NCBI RefSeq assembly: GCF_900176145.1
Contig: NZ_FWWY01000001.1
Location: 563,517 to 627,516 of the forward strand
DNA length: 64,000 bases
Reading direction: 5' to 3'
Origin: Sulfobacillus thermosulfidooxidans DSM 9293
GTDB taxonomy: Bacteria > Bacillota > Sulfobacillia > Sulfobacillales > Sulfobacillaceae
The notes under the pieces were generated by a model. It was given only the letters and a program-made list of their open reading frames with translations. It did not search any database and was not told where the DNA came from. Below, piece after piece: positions 26,993 to 37,766 of this stretch (the first letter of the stretch is position 1; each line of letters begins with the position of its first letter). The position numbers and the translations under genes were made by a program.

Positions 26993-29629
26993 TTAATTAG
27001 GGTGACGCAAATTGGCTTGCGCTGCTGCCAAACGTGCAATCGGCACACGATATGGTGAAGCACTCACATAATTGAGACCGGCCAGATGGCAAAATTCGAT
27101 GGACGACGGATCGCCGCCGTGTTCTCCACAAATCCCCACTTTGAGATCCGGTCGCGTCTCGCGGCCATCAGCCACAGCAATCTTAATGAGCCGCCCCACA
27201 CCCTCCCGGTCTAACACCATGAAGGGATTGTCCGGCAGAATTTTTTCCGCGAGATAATGGGGCAAGAACTTGCTCTCGGCATCATCCCGGCTAAAGCCAA
27301 AGGTGGTTTGCGTTAAGTCATTGGTTCCAAACGAGAAGAACTCAGCCTCTTCCGCAATGCTGCCCGCAGTTAACGCGGCACGGGGAATTTCAATCATGGT
27401 GCCAATCTTGTACGGCAGAGCGATGTTTTCGGCTTCTTGGGTCCGGGCATTCACGTCCGCAATCAATTCTTTCATCTTGGTAAATTCAGCTAAGGTCCCG
27501 ACCAAGGGAATCATGACTTCCACTACGGGGTGATACCCCTCGTGAAGCAGTTGAGCCTGGGCTTGGAAAATCGCTTGGGCCTGCATCGCGTAAATTTCGG
27601 GATACACGATTCCCAGACGTACGCCACGAAAACCGAGCATCGGGTTAAATTCAAAGAGAGTCCTGGCTCGCCGCAAGATGGCTTCTAATCGCACGACATC
27701 ATCCGTACGCTGCTCTTGGCGGGCTAGTGCCAGTTCTTTTTCCGTGTCCGGGATGTTCGGCAAAAATTCATGCAGTGGCGGGTCGAGCAAACGAATGGTG
27801 ACAGGGTACCCGTCCATTGCCTTGAGAATCCCGTAGAAGTCGCTTTGTTGCATCGGCAGTAACTCGTTCAACGCTTTTTGACGCTCTTCGAGTGTCTCCG
27901 CCAAAATCATTTTTTGCATGACCGGCAAGCGGTCCTGTCCCATAAACATGTGTTCAGTTCGGCACAATCCTACCCCTTGGGCACCGAAATCCCGGGCAAT
28001 CTGTGCATCTTCTGGTGTATCGGCATTGGCTTCAACGCCTAAGCGCTTCATGTCATCGGCCCACTGTAGTAGCGTCGTAAAATCTTCTGACAAGCCCGGG
28101 TCCACGGTGGGAACGACTCCCAATACTACCCGGCCTGTCCCTCCATCAATGGTAATGACATCATTGTGTGACACCTTAACGTCGCCGACGTAAAAGACCT
28201 CTTCCTCGAGATTAATTCGTACCGCCTCACAGCCCGTTACCGCAGGTTTTCCCATGCCCCGGGCCACAATGGCCGCATGGGAGGTCATACCGCCCCGGCT
28301 AGTCAAAACGCCTTGGGCCGCGACAATTCCGTGAATATCATCTGGCGTGGTTTCAGGGCGCACTAATATCACGGCTTCCCCTTGGTTGCCTCGTGCTTCA
28401 GCTTCATCCGCGTTAAAGACCACTTTACCGGAGGCAGCACCTGGTGAAGCGGGTAATCCTTGTGCGAGGACATCCAATTTAGCAGAGGGATCAATTTGCC
28501 GGTATAACAACCGCGCCACTTGATCGGGGTCTTGCCGTAAAATGGCTTCTTCCCGGGTAATAATCCCTTCCCGTACCAAGTCCACGGCAATTTTTACCGC
28601 AGCCCGAGCCGTGCGTTTTCCGGTGCGTGTCTGCAATAAGTAGAGTTTTTCACGTTCCACGGTAAATTCGATGTCTTGCATGTCCCGGTAGTGTTTTTCA
28701 AGCAAGGCACAAACCTCGGTAATTTCTTGAAATGTCTTGGGCATTTCTTGTGCCATTTCTTGAATCGGTTTCGGAGTGCGAATACCGGCGACCACGTCTT
28801 CCCCTTGGGCATTCGTCAGATATTCCCCGTACATACCGGGTTCTCCCGTATTCGGATTTCGAGTAAATAACACGCCCGTCGCCGATGTCGGACCCATATT
28901 CCCGAAGACCATAGACTGAACGTTGACAGCCGTTCCGAGCGTCTCAGGAATTTTGTTTAACCGCCGGTACACAATGGCACGCGGGTTTTTCCACGAGTCG
29001 AAAACCGCCTTAATGGCCATCTCGAGCTGTTCGTGGGCATTTTCTGGAAATTCGCGACCAGTAACCTCACGCACCAAGTCTTTATAACGTGCGATCAGGA
29101 TTTCGAGATAGGATTCGCTCAAATCCGGATCCAGCGTGACCCCTGCTTCATCTTTGACCTCTTGCAGGATGTGCTCAAACCGGTGATGTTCCATATGCAT
29201 GACCACATTGCCAAACATTTGAATAAACCGGCGGTAACTATCGAGTGCAAACCGGCGATTTTGCGTTAACCGTGCCAACCCTTCGGTTGTCTGAGTATTG
29301 AGACCTAAGTTCAGCACAGTATCCATCATGCCGGGCATGGATATGGGAGCTCCTGACCGAACCGAAACCAAAAGGGGTTTTTCGGGATCCCCCAGTGTTC
29401 GGGATAATTTCTGTTCCAACAACCGCAGGTTCTCCCAAACCTCATCCATCATGCCGTCAGGAAACTGGCCTAACTCCTGGTAAAGATTACATGCCTCTGT
29501 CGTAATCGTAAACCCGGGAGGGACCGGCAATCCTATGTAACTCATTTCTGCTAGGCCGGCGCCCTTTCCTCCCAATAAGTCACGCTGATTGGCCCGTCCT
29601 TGTTCGAACGGAAACACATACCGAGACAT
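26993..29629 (-). CDS. ppdK: Pyruvate, phosphate dikinase
   Basis: The 878-residue enzyme has the N-terminal ATP-grasp domain (LLGGKGAGLAEM), the swivelling domain with phospho-His in GGMTSHAAIVARGMGKP, and the C-terminal PEP domain with GTNDLTQTTFGFSRDD and GICGEHGGDP. It interconverts pyruvate, ATP and phosphate with PEP, AMP and pyrophosphate. It lies 2 nt after the gene for its own regulator. With ppc elsewhere in the window it supports carbon flow from pyruvate to oxaloacetate. Confidence 0.97.
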   Translation of the reverse strand: MSRYVFPFEQGRANQRDLLGGKGAGLAEMSYIGLPVPPGFTITTEACNLYQELGQFPDGMMDEVWENLRLLEQKLSRTLGDPEKPLLVSVRSGAPISMPGMMDTVLNLGLNTQTTEGLARLTQNRRFALDSYRRFIQMFGNVVMHMEHHRFEHILQEVKDEAGVTLDPDLSESYLEILIARYKDLVREVTGREFPENAHEQLEMAIKAVFDSWKNPRAIVYRRLNKIPETLGTAVNVQSMVFGNMGPTSATGVLFTRNPNTGEPGMYGEYLTNAQGEDVVAGIRTPKPIQEMAQEMPKTFQEITEVCALLEKHYRDMQDIEFTVEREKLYLLQTRTGKRTARAAVKIAVDLVREGIITREEAILRQDPDQVARLLYRQIDPSAKLDVLAQGLPASPGAASGKVVFNADEAEARGNQGEAVILVRPETTPDDIHGIVAAQGVLTSRGGMTSHAAIVARGMGKPAVTGCEAVRINLEEEVFYVGDVKVSHNDVITIDGGTGRVVLGVVPTVDPGLSEDFTTLLQWADDMKRLGVEANADTPEDAQIARDFGAQGVGLCRTEHMFMGQDRLPVMQKMILAETLEERQKALNELLPMQQSDFYGILKAMDGYPVTIRLLDPPLHEFLPNIPDTEKELALARQEQRTDDVVRLEAILRRARTLFEFNPMLGFRGVRLGIVYPEIYAMQAQAIFQAQAQLLHEGYHPVVEVMIPLVGTLAEFTKMKELIADVNARTQEAENIALPYKIGTMIEIPRAALTAGSIAEEAEFFSFGTNDLTQTTFGFSRDDAESKFLPHYLAEKILPDNPFMVLDREGVGRLIKIAVADGRETRPDLKVGICGEHGGDPSSIEFCHLAGLNYVSASPYRVPIARLAAAQANLRHPN

Positions 29630-29631
29630 TT

Positions 29632-30444
29632 CTAGTGGTGTCCTCCTTGTCTGATCTCTAATACTCTTGTCGCCGTTTCTTCAACGGCATGATTACTAAC
29701 ATCAACCACCGGGCATTTTAACCGATTGAAGATGTCCCACGCATAGTCTAATTCTGCCACAATTCGTTCCATTGTGGCATATTGTGCTGACGATCCTAAT
29801 CCTAAAGATTTTAGTCGTTGCCGTCTAATGCTCATTAATAACTCGGCGTCAATGACTAAACCGATACTTTTATTTCGTCCCTCTTGAAACACCTCTTGCG
29901 GAACTGGGACTTCGGGGACCAGCGGCACATTGGCAACTTTCAGGCGATGATTAGCCAAATATAAGCTGACGGGAGTTTTGCTGGTGCGAGAAACACCTAA
30001 CAAGACAATATCGGCCTCGCGGATGCCCCGAGGATCTTTGCCGTCATCATATTTCACCGCAAATTCGATAGCTTCGACCCGGTCAAAGTATTCGCGATCA
30101 AGCCGGTGCGAAAGACCAGGAACCAGCTGTGGCTTCAATTCCAGCGTGTCCTCCAAGGCCTGAATGACGGGTCCCATGACATCGACGGTGCGAATCCCAA
30201 GTTCTTGGGCACGCTGTTTTAAATACGCGCTTAAATCAGGACGCACAATCGTATAAATTACGATGGCTGTCTCGCCGGCTGCCCGTTCCAAAACAGCATC
30301 GATACCACGACAATCCGACACATTGGATAGCCGTTCAATACGAATTTCCGCTTGTTCGAACTGAATGGCCGCCCCGTGCGCAACGCGTTCAGCCGTTTCG
30401 CCCAAAGAGTCGGAGACGATATAGATTCTTCCACGATGGGCCAT
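29632..30444 (-). CDS. yqfL: PPDK regulatory protein (DUF299 kinase/phosphorylase)
   Basis: The 270-residue protein opens RIYIVSDSLGETAERVAHG and carries the nucleotide loop GVSRTSKTPVSLYLA, both diagnostic of DUF299. In plants and bacteria this bifunctional enzyme uses ADP to inactivate PPDK by threonine phosphorylation and restores it by phosphorolysis. A strong AGGAGGAAACAT precedes the ATG. Placed between glyS and ppdK, it sits in the same neighbourhood as B. subtilis yqfL but here next to its target gene. Confidence 0.92.
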   Translation of the reverse strand: MAHRGRIYIVSDSLGETAERVAHGAAIQFEQAEIRIERLSNVSDCRGIDAVLERAAGETAIVIYTIVRPDLSAYLKQRAQELGIRTVDVMGPVIQALEDTLELKPQLVPGLSHRLDREYFDRVEAIEFAVKYDDGKDPRGIREADIVLLGVSRTSKTPVSLYLANHRLKVANVPLVPEVPVPQEVFQEGRNKSIGLVIDAELLMSIRRQRLKSLGLGSSAQYATMERIVAELDYAWDIFNRLKCPVVDVSNHAVEETATRVLEIRQGGHH

Positions 30445-30454
30445 ATGTTTCCTC

Positions 30455-32512
30455 CTAAACCGAAATTTGCCTCAGGTCGAAGAATCGATTATAAGCTTCC
30501 CGGGCGTACGCCAACAGTGATGCCCGACGCATCCTTACGGCAGGATCTGGATCATTGATCAACACGGCATTAAACAAGGCGTCCACAGCATTAGACAAGG
30601 CTTGAATGGCAATCCACCATTCATCCATAGACCCGCCATGATTTAACACATTTTGGGTCGCCTCCCATACTGTTTGTTCAATGGGCAATTCCCATTCAGG
30701 CATCATTTCAGGCACATGGGCATCTTTAATGACCCGGTCAATACGCTTAAAAGCCAAAGCCACGGTCTCCCAATTGGGATCGTGAATAATTTTGGTCAGG
30801 AAATCTAATCTGGCCTGGTAGGTATACCAGGGCAAAGATACCGATAAAATCGCGTGAGCCCTCTGTTCGGGGATATGATGAACCTCATCTAAATAATGTT
30901 CTAATCGCGCCATGACCAAGTCATATGATTCATCCACGGCCGTCTTGTCCACCGCTAATACTTGCCCTGCCAAAGCAAATAACTCATAGGCCGGATATTG
31001 CCAAATGGCAGATTCCGCTAAAATTCGCCCAATAGCCAAGGCCGCCCGGCGTAAGCCAAAAGGATCTTCCGAACCCGTCGGTTTTAATCCATGGGCCGCG
31101 CCCTCCAAAACCGTATCCAGGCGATCTAACAAGACAAGGATTTGACCCATAGGCGACTGAGGAATATGGTCTCCTTGAAAACCCGGGTGATATTGTTCCC
31201 CAATGGCGGTGGCGACATCGTCCGCTAAACCTTCATGACGGGCATAAATTTCCCCCATAATGCCTTGCAGCTCAGGAAATTCTTGCACGACTTGTGTTAA
31301 CAAATCGGCCTTATATAACTCGATGACCGTCTTAAAATGTTCTTGTTGTGTGTTATTCAAAGGCCATCGATCCCGGGTGGCTTCAAATAGGGCGTGGACT
31401 CTTTGGATCTTATCACCGTAAGTTCCCAATTTGGCATGGAAGATGACCCGATCCAGTTGGGGACGGTGCTCACTCAAAGGATGATGAAGATCCGCCCGGT
31501 AAAAATATAAGGCATCGGAAAGACGGGCCCGTAAGACTTTTTCGTTTCCGTGGCGTACCGAATCCAAGTCATTGCCAATTCCATTGCGAACCCCAACAAA
31601 ATAAGGCAACAACGTACCCTGTTCGCTCCAAACGGGGAAATACCGTTGATGAACACGCATCGATGTCACCACGATCGGCGCAGGAACCTCTAGAAAGGCT
31701 TCATCAAAGTGGCCAAGAAAGGGTGTGGGCCATTCCACAAGCTCCGTCACCTCTTCCAGCAGGTCTTCATCCCGATCAATGTGTCCCCTGACACTGTCAG
31801 CGAGGTCATTGGCTTCATTTTCAATCACTTGTTTACGCCGGTCGGCATCTAACATGACGAGGCCCCGTGCCAGGGCTTGTTCATAGGAGGCAATACTGTG
31901 AATCGCCAACGCCCCGGGATGGTCGGTGCGGTTTCCATAGGTTTTCGGTTCCCCTATCACGCCCGCAATGGTGACGGGCACAAAGGTGTCATCTATCCAT
32001 AAACTACACCATCTAACCGGACGGATAAAGCGGTAGTCATCACTTCCCCAGCGCATACTACGCGGCAAAGGAATCCGGGAAAAAGCTTTTTCAACAGCTG
32101 GGGCCAACAAGTCTTCCAATGGCCGAATAGGTTGGTCAATGTCCACACAGACATAGACTTTATCGCCCTCTGTCATCGTTTCAACCTCACCAGGCGACAC
32201 ACCCACTCGCCGGCAAAATCCTAACAAGGCTGGTGTAGGCATATTGTCCTTATAGGCGCTAGCTAAAAGAGGTCCGCGAATTCTTTCACGTAAAGGATCT
32301 TGTTCTTTGCGTGCCTGGGCCATGACAACTAAGCGCCTTGGCGTCGCCAGAGCCTTCACATTGCGTACAACAATCCGCTGTGCTTCTAATTCTTCGACAA
32401 TTAGGTTACCAAAATTGGTGACAAGGTCTCGCAAATATTGGCTGGGAATTTCTTCAACTCCCACTTCCACTAAAACCTGGCGCATATCTGGAGAAATGTC
32501 GTAATCAATCAT
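30455..32512 (-). CDS. glyS: Glycyl-tRNA synthetase beta subunit
   Basis: The 685-residue protein begins [27 protein letters not shown], the family N-terminus, and includes [12 protein letters not shown], the [16 protein letters not shown] segment and the C-terminal anticodon-binding helices. It works with GlyQ as a heterotetramer charging tRNA-Gly. The ATG overlaps the glyQ stop by 4 nt (ATGA) and follows AGGAGG; the frame is open further upstream inside glyQ but that part is only a shadow. Confidence 0.96.
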   Translation of the reverse strand: MIDYDISPDMRQVLVEVGVEEIPSQYLRDLVTNFGNLIVEELEAQRIVVRNVKALATPRRLVVMAQARKEQDPLRERIRGPLLASAYKDNMPTPALLGFCRRVGVSPGEVETMTEGDKVYVCVDIDQPIRPLEDLLAPAVEKAFSRIPLPRSMRWGSDDYRFIRPVRWCSLWIDDTFVPVTIAGVIGEPKTYGNRTDHPGALAIHSIASYEQALARGLVMLDADRRKQVIENEANDLADSVRGHIDRDEDLLEEVTELVEWPTPFLGHFDEAFLEVPAPIVVTSMRVHQRYFPVWSEQGTLLPYFVGVRNGIGNDLDSVRHGNEKVLRARLSDALYFYRADLHHPLSEHRPQLDRVIFHAKLGTYGDKIQRVHALFEATRDRWPLNNTQQEHFKTVIELYKADLLTQVVQEFPELQGIMGEIYARHEGLADDVATAIGEQYHPGFQGDHIPQSPMGQILVLLDRLDTVLEGAAHGLKPTGSEDPFGLRRAALAIGRILAESAIWQYPAYELFALAGQVLAVDKTAVDESYDLVMARLEHYLDEVHHIPEQRAHAILSVSLPWYTYQARLDFLTKIIHDPNWETVALAFKRIDRVIKDAHVPEMMPEWELPIEQTVWEATQNVLNHGGSMDEWWIAIQALSNAVDALFNAVLINDPDPAVRMRRASLLAYAREAYNRFFDLRQISV

Positions 32513-33381
32513 GACAAGGCCTCCTCCTTTGCTGCCGGGTTTTGGATCTGGTCTAAATATTTTTGGGCGGCGATGCGCGCTAAGGCTCGCATACGTCCGA
32601 GATAGGCTTGCCGTTCTGTCACCGAAATGGCTCCTAGAGCATCTAACGTATTGAAAACGTGGGAACATTTGATTAAATATTCGTATCCGGGCCTGACTAA
32701 TCCTTGTTCTAACAGCCGTTTAGCTTCGGACTCATATAAGTCGAACAATTGAAATAAGACCGGGGCCGAAGCGTATTCAAAACTATAGGACGCTTGTTCC
32801 CATTCTGCCCGGCGAAATAAGCTGTCGTAACTGACACCTGGTGCCCATTCAATCGACCAAATTTCATCCACACCAACCAGATAACTCACCAGGCGTTCTA
32901 ACCCATAGGTTAATTCGGCAGAAACTGGTCGGCATTCTTGTCCACCCATTTGCTGAAAATAAGTAAATTGACTAATTTCCATGCCGTCAAGCCAGACTTC
33001 CCATCCTAGTCCCCAGGCCCCAAGACTCGGTGCTTCCCAATTGTCTTCGACAAAACGAATATCGTGTTGCCGTCGGTCTAAGCCTAAATGCTCCAAACTC
33101 CCAAGATAAAGCTCAATGACGTCATCCGGAGCTGGCTTGAGTAATACCTGAAATTGATGATGTTGGTACAGGCGATTGGGATTCTCCCCATAGCGCCCAT
33201 CGACCGGACGTCTGGATGGCTGAACGTAGGCCACTCGCCAGGGATCTGGTCCTAGCGCACGAAAAAATGTTAACGGGCTCATCGTTCCTGCCCCCATTTC
33301 CACATCATAGGGCTCAGCAATCATGCAGCCATGATCTTTCCAATAAGTTTTCAGGGCCATCACAATATCTTGTAGGGTCAA
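32509..33381 (-). CDS. glyQ: Glycyl-tRNA synthetase alpha subunit
   Basis: The 290-residue protein contains [21 protein letters not shown], the [28 protein letters not shown] aminoacylation core and [19 protein letters not shown]. It provides the catalytic class II core of the alpha2beta2 enzyme. It overlaps the recO stop by 4 nt and the glyS start by 4 nt, so recO-glyQ-glyS are coupled. No T-box leader precedes it because it is internal to an operon. Confidence 0.97.
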   Translation of the reverse strand: MTLQDIVMALKTYWKDHGCMIAEPYDVEMGAGTMSPLTFFRALGPDPWRVAYVQPSRRPVDGRYGENPNRLYQHHQFQVLLKPAPDDVIELYLGSLEHLGLDRRQHDIRFVEDNWEAPSLGAWGLGWEVWLDGMEISQFTYFQQMGGQECRPVSAELTYGLERLVSYLVGVDEIWSIEWAPGVSYDSLFRRAEWEQASYSFEYASAPVLFQLFDLYESEAKRLLEQGLVRPGYEYLIKCSHVFNTLDALGAISVTERQAYLGRMRALARIAAQKYLDQIQNPAAKEEALS

Positions 33382-34178
33382 AGTGGCTTATTCCTCTCTT
33401 TCTCTACCATATTCTCGACTTCACGCACGAATTGCAAAGAGCGTGGCATCCGGCCAATATGACTCTCGACATATCGGCCAAAAAGAGCAAATAACTGCTC
33501 AGCAATGAGTCCCTTGGCATCATAATTCCCAATTTTGCTGACGTCCAGTGTCATCCACTGCTGCCAGGTACGCAGTGTCCCAAAAGAAATTTCCATTCCA
33601 AAATGTCCATAATGGTTATTCTCCCTATGCGAGGCAGGGCTATGTTCATGGCAATACAACACATCATTCTCCCAATCCACCACGACAGTGGGGGGAACAG
33701 GCGGCTTATGGCAAATCTCGCAGGTATCCCATTTCGGCGTATATCCCGCCAACTTGAGCAAGTGCCAACTTGCAGTCAAGGCAATGCTTAAAGAGCCTGG
33801 AGCCACGCCAAGCCGCTCCCACGCGGCAATAAGCCACGGCACAACGGCGGGATTCGCGTCGCGTTCTTGAAACATTTCATCGACGAAGTCGGCTAAAAAC
33901 ATGGCCCAGCTTAACTTATCTAAATCTTTTTGCAAACTGGGGAAACCATCCACCAAGTCGACAGCGGTTAACGTGTCTAAATTAGAACGCCCATGATAAA
34001 TTTGACACACGGCATAGGACAAAGGATAAATCCCGGCCAAGCGACTTTTCGGTCGCCTGGCCCCTTTCGCCACCGCGCCAATTTTTCCCGATTTGATGCC
34101 AAATAGGGTTAAAAGCAAATCGGCTTCACGGTAAGGCCTAGATTTTAAGATTAACATGTGGTCTTGATACTGCGCCAT
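33378..34178 (-). CDS. recO: DNA repair protein RecO
   Basis: The 266-residue protein has an OB-fold N-terminus ([19 protein letters not shown]...[12 protein letters not shown]) and a zinc site with CEIC...CHEH. RecO loads RecA with RecF/RecR and anneals single strands. The start is the ATG one base after the era stop, preceded by GTGGAG; open codons upstream lie in era. Confidence 0.92.
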   Translation of the reverse strand: MAQYQDHMLILKSRPYREADLLLTLFGIKSGKIGAVAKGARRPKSRLAGIYPLSYAVCQIYHGRSNLDTLTAVDLVDGFPSLQKDLDKLSWAMFLADFVDEMFQERDANPAVVPWLIAAWERLGVAPGSLSIALTASWHLLKLAGYTPKWDTCEICHKPPVPPTVVVDWENDVLYCHEHSPASHRENNHYGHFGMEISFGTLRTWQQWMTLDVSKIGNYDAKGLIAEQLFALFGRYVESHIGRMPRSLQFVREVENMVEKERNKPL

Positions 34179-34179
34179 A

Positions 34180-35070
34180 TCATGACTCCACTTTGGGATA
34201 ACCAAAACGAGTCAACCATGCGTCCTGATCCCGCCAGTGGCCTCGGACTTTCACCCACAGGTCTAAGTATACCTGTTTATTGTAATATTCTTCCAAGTCT
34301 TTCCGGGCAAGTTGCCCAATTTGTTTCAACATCTGCCCATGGTTGCCAATAATGATGGCTTTCTGACTGTCTCGTTCGACATAAATTGCAGCGCGAATAT
34401 ACATCAGATGATCGGACCGAGGTTGTCTTTCTTCAATGGTCACCGCCACAGAATGCGGGACTTCATCGCGTGTTTGTTCCAAAATCTTTTCACGAATGAC
34501 TTCCGAAACATAAAAGTCTTCAGTTTGATCGGTGACCATATCTTCGGGAAAATAAGGCATCCCTTCCGGCAGTAATTCCCACAATGTATCCATCAGCGGT
34601 TGTAATCCTGATTCTAACTGGGCAGACACAACGAAATGATGGCGGTACGGCGCCAACGCCAAGTAGGGATCCAATCGGCCCGTTGTGTTGGCGACAAGAT
34701 CGCTCTTATTTCCAATGAGGACCGCCATTTGTCCCGATTGCCGAATCGTTCGTGCAATCTGAAGATCTTCATCCCGTGGGGGCTTGGAAATATCCACCAC
34801 ATGAGCGATAATGTCCACTTCCTTGAGCGCCCGCATCACGGTAGCGACCATGCGTTCATCCAATTTATGCTTCGGGCGCAGAACCCCTGGAGTATCGACA
34901 AACACGATTTGCCCCTGAGGATCGTGCAAAACCCCTTGAATGCGGTTGCGAGTCGTCTGGGGTTTGGGGGTGGTAATAGCGATTTTTCGACCCAACAGCG
35001 CATTAAGTAAGGTCGATTTGCCTACATTGGGACGTCCCACCAGCGCCACAAATCCTGATTTATATGCCAT
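34180..35070 (-). CDS. era: GTPase Era
   Basis: The 296-residue protein has G1 GRPNVGKST, G3 DTPG, G4 NKSD and a C-terminal KH RNA-binding domain ending near GNHGQMLKQIGQLARKDLE. Era binds 16S rRNA and is needed for 30S maturation. AAGGAG lies 6 nt before its ATG. It sits between cdd and recO as in most Firmicutes, close to ybeY, another rRNA-maturation gene. Confidence 0.96.
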   Translation of the reverse strand: MAYKSGFVALVGRPNVGKSTLLNALLGRKIAITTPKPQTTRNRIQGVLHDPQGQIVFVDTPGVLRPKHKLDERMVATVMRALKEVDIIAHVVDISKPPRDEDLQIARTIRQSGQMAVLIGNKSDLVANTTGRLDPYLALAPYRHHFVVSAQLESGLQPLMDTLWELLPEGMPYFPEDMVTDQTEDFYVSEVIREKILEQTRDEVPHSVAVTIEERQPRSDHLMYIRAAIYVERDSQKAIIIGNHGQMLKQIGQLARKDLEEYYNKQVYLDLWVKVRGHWRDQDAWLTRFGYPKVES

Positions 35071-35085
35071 ACTTTCGCTCCTTGC

Positions 35086-35490
35086 TTATTCCAAAGAAGA
35101 CGGATTGAGTTGAAAACTTTCGGGCAACAATTCGTGTAACCAAAAATGCTTGGTTTCTTGTCCATCTCCATAAGAGACATAGACATGCAAATCGCCAAAC
35201 TCGCTGAGGACTTGTCGACATCCCCCGCACGGCATCGCCAAGCTCTTTTCACCCACGATAAAAATGGCATCAAATTGACGTACGCCTGATGACACGGCAG
35301 ATGCTACAGCCGCTCGCTCCGCACATAAACTTAAAGGATAGCTTGCGTTTTCGACATTGCATCCCGTAAAGATTTGCCCGTCACGACTCAACAAGGCCGC
35401 CCCCACAGGAAAATGGGAGTAAGGCACATAGGCATGCTGACGGACTGCAATCGCCTTTTCACGAAGAACGTCTGGTGATATTGTCGACAC
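35086..35490 (-). CDS. cdd: Cytidine deaminase
   Basis: The 134-residue protein has the substrate loop AYVPYSHFPVGAAL, the catalytic CAERAA motif and the second zinc pair PCGGC. It deaminates cytidine and deoxycytidine in pyrimidine salvage. The GTG at 35490 follows AAAAGGAGA at suitable distance and gives the usual family length; an ATG overlapping the previous gene would add 13 residues. Confidence 0.92.
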   Translation of the reverse strand: MSTISPDVLREKAIAVRQHAYVPYSHFPVGAALLSRDGQIFTGCNVENASYPLSLCAERAAVASAVSSGVRQFDAIFIVGEKSLAMPCGGCRQVLSEFGDLHVYVSYGDGQETKHFWLHELLPESFQLNPSSLE

Positions 35491-35515
35491 CTGACTACCG
35501 TCTCCTTTTCGCCAT

Positions 35516-36793
35516 TCAGTCATCCTCATCAGTGGTTTGCTCAGGCTTTTGCGCTTTGATAATCACACGGGCAACGCGCCGACCAACCACTTTGGATACC
35601 GTAAACTCGAGATTATCCCAGCGGACAATTTCCCCTTCCACAGGCGCTCGTCCTAACAAGTGAAGAATTAATCCGCCTACCGTATCAAAATCTTCATGCG
35701 GCAAATCCACATCTAAAATATCATTCACTTCTTCCAATTGAACCATCCCTGCCACATCAATGACTCCATCATCGAGCTGACGTATCGGTTGATCTTCCTG
35801 GTCGTATTCATCTTGGATCTCGCCAACAATTTCTTCGAGCAGATCTTCAATAGTGACAATACCAGCGGTTCCGCCATATTCATCAAGCACGACAGCAATC
35901 TGAGTCCGTTGACGCCTAAAGTCTGCCAGTAATTCATCCACTTTTTTGGTTTCAGGAATGTATAACACAGGTCGAGCCAATTCCCCAATCGGCGTTTGCG
36001 GATCGCGTTCTTTCAAATAAGCCAAAATATCCCGGGCATAAATAACTCCTACCACATCATCAATCGTTTTGCGAAACACCGGCAGCCGAGAATGGCCCCA
36101 GTGAATGACCGCATCCCATGCTTCACGCAAAGGTGCCGTATCAGGCAAGGCATTCACGTCAATTCGTGGTACCATCACTTCACGGGCCACCGTCTCACCT
36201 AAATCAAAGATACCCTGGATCATTTGTCTCTCGTCAGCTTCTAATAAACCTTCTTCCTCGCCGACTTCGACCATGCTCCGGATTTCCTCTTCAGTCAAAA
36301 GACGGCCGCCTTGAGCGCGAGCCCCAAACAGACGAATAATGCCCACCCCAAACCAGGTGAGCACACGCACGACCGGATAGAATATCCGGGCCGAGGCTTC
36401 AAGGAAAAAGGCAAAACGCAATGCCACACGTTCAGAATTATGCGCTGCATAGGTCTTAGGAATAATTTCTGCCACTAACAAAATGAACAACGTCATTACC
36501 ACGGTGGCAATAGCAATCCCATTGCTGCCAAAATAATAGATAAATACGCCGGTGGCAATTGTCGATGCCATGATATTGGTTAAATTGTTACCGAACAACA
36601 CCGTTCCCAGTAACCTGTTGGGCTGTTCTACTAAACGCTCTAGCCAACGTCCCTGTTTATGCCCTTCCTCGACGAGATTGCGGACCTTTCCCCGCGATAA
36701 GGACATCATCGCGGTTTCCGTCATCGAGTACATTGCCGAGAGGCCCACAAGAACAATTAGTACTACTATCGGGCCCCACCGTATAGCTCTCAC
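35516..36793 (-). CDS. CNNM/HlyC-CorC family membrane protein
   Basis: The 425-residue protein has an N-terminal DUF21 domain of about four helices (1-170, beginning after GTG with VVLIVLVGLSAMYSMTETAMMSL), a tandem CBS domain (~205-325, VPRIDVNAL... and VVLDEYGGTAGIVTIEDLLEEIVGEI) and a C-terminal CorC transporter-associated domain. These proteins bind adenylates and are linked to magnesium/cobalt efflux. In some Firmicutes such a gene sits at this spot between dgkA and cdd. Confidence 0.9.
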   Translation of the reverse strand: MRAIRWGPIVVLIVLVGLSAMYSMTETAMMSLSRGKVRNLVEEGHKQGRWLERLVEQPNRLLGTVLFGNNLTNIMASTIATGVFIYYFGSNGIAIATVVMTLFILLVAEIIPKTYAAHNSERVALRFAFFLEASARIFYPVVRVLTWFGVGIIRLFGARAQGGRLLTEEEIRSMVEVGEEEGLLEADERQMIQGIFDLGETVAREVMVPRIDVNALPDTAPLREAWDAVIHWGHSRLPVFRKTIDDVVGVIYARDILAYLKERDPQTPIGELARPVLYIPETKKVDELLADFRRQRTQIAVVLDEYGGTAGIVTIEDLLEEIVGEIQDEYDQEDQPIRQLDDGVIDVAGMVQLEEVNDILDVDLPHEDFDTVGGLILHLLGRAPVEGEIVRWDNLEFTVSKVVGRRVARVIIKAQKPEQTTDEDD

Positions 36794-36832
36794 CGGTTTT
36801 TGTCCTTCCCCTTTCGCCGTCCCGGTCAGTTT

Positions 36833-37330
36833 TCAATGATCTTGCGATGTCGGGTGACCATGCCAAGTACGAGGCAGCCAAATAACCATCAACAGAATTC
36901 CCACCAGTACTAGCAACAATAAAATGGTTACCCCCCGCTCATTGTTCCATCGTACCATAAATTCCTCGCCAAATGACGGCAACCGTGGCACGAAAACCCA
37001 TAAACCCAACAAGGCGGCTCCGATAGCGGCTAGTAGAACGGCGCCAGCGGCAACATCCTTCGCCGTCTGGGCTAAGGGATGAATCTCTGGACTCGCCAAA
37101 TCCACTACGGCTTCTACCGCCGTGTTTAGCATTTCGGCCACCATCACCACCATAATGGCGGCTAATACAACAATAAACTCGCGTTTAGGCAAATTCAGTA
37201 TCCAGCCCAAAGTCATCACAAACGCGGCAGTAAAAAAATGCAAGCGTAAATTCCTTTGTGTGACGAACGCATAGCGCAAGCCTGAAAACGCGTACCGAAA
37301 AGATTCTTTAAGGTTTTCAGCGCGTTTCAC
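36833..37330 (-). CDS. dgkA: DgkA-type undecaprenol/diacylglycerol kinase
   Basis: The 165-residue membrane protein contains the family core EFIVVLAAIMVVMVAEMLNTAVEAVVDL and AQTAKDVAAGAVLLAAIGA. In Gram-positive bacteria this family mainly phosphorylates undecaprenol for cell-wall synthesis. It is longer than usual (about 120 residues) through an extra C-terminal hydrophobic helix. The GTG start overlaps the ybeY end by 14 nt. Confidence 0.9.
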   Translation of the reverse strand: MKRAENLKESFRYAFSGLRYAFVTQRNLRLHFFTAAFVMTLGWILNLPKREFIVVLAAIMVVMVAEMLNTAVEAVVDLASPEIHPLAQTAKDVAAGAVLLAAIGAALLGLWVFVPRLPSFGEEFMVRWNNERGVTILLLLVLVGILLMVIWLPRTWHGHPTSQDH

Positions 37331-37766
37331 GACTCAGGCCGATGCCTCCTAAAATCTCTTCCGTCTTGGCCATCATTCGCTGTTCTTCGTCGGGTGTCTC
37401 ATGATCCCAGCCCAGCAAATGCAAGATGCCATGCACTGTTAAGAATCCCAGTTCCCGCTCAAAACTATGCCCGTATTCTAGAGCTTGTTGACGCGTCCGG
37501 TCCAACGAAATCACGATATCCCCTAAAACCGGGTCGTCAAACGCATCCTCTCCTTCTCGTTGACTAAAGGACAAGACATCCGTCGGGCGATCCACGCCCC
37601 GATACGTTCGATTCAACTCATGAATTGTCGAATCATCCGTCAGAACAATACTGAGCTCTGCGTCCTCAAGCCCACCTAAATTATCGAGAGCTGCGATGGC
37701 TACCCGTCGAACGGTCTCCTCCAATTCGGCGGATGAACCGGGAGGACTTTCCACCCATATGTCCAT
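37317..37766 (-). CDS. ybeY: Endoribonuclease YbeY
   Basis: The 149-residue protein has the zinc motif HGILHLLGWDH and the upstream TDVLSFSQ element. YbeY takes part in 16S rRNA 3' maturation and ribosome quality control. Its ATG, after GGAGAGGAG, lies 86 nt inside the 3' end of pgpH, an unusually long same-strand overlap. Confidence 0.95.
   Translation of the reverse strand: MDIWVESPPGSSAELEETVRRVAIAALDNLGGLEDAELSIVLTDDSTIHELNRTYRGVDRPTDVLSFSQREGEDAFDDPVLGDIVISLDRTRQQALEYGHSFERELGFLTVHGILHLLGWDHETPDEEQRMMAKTEEILGGIGLSRETR

Noticed and set aside
32513-32668. N-terminal extension of GlyS by 52 residues
   Set aside because: The extension lies in the glyQ coding region, and the ATG with AGGAGG at the glyQ stop gives the family N-terminus.
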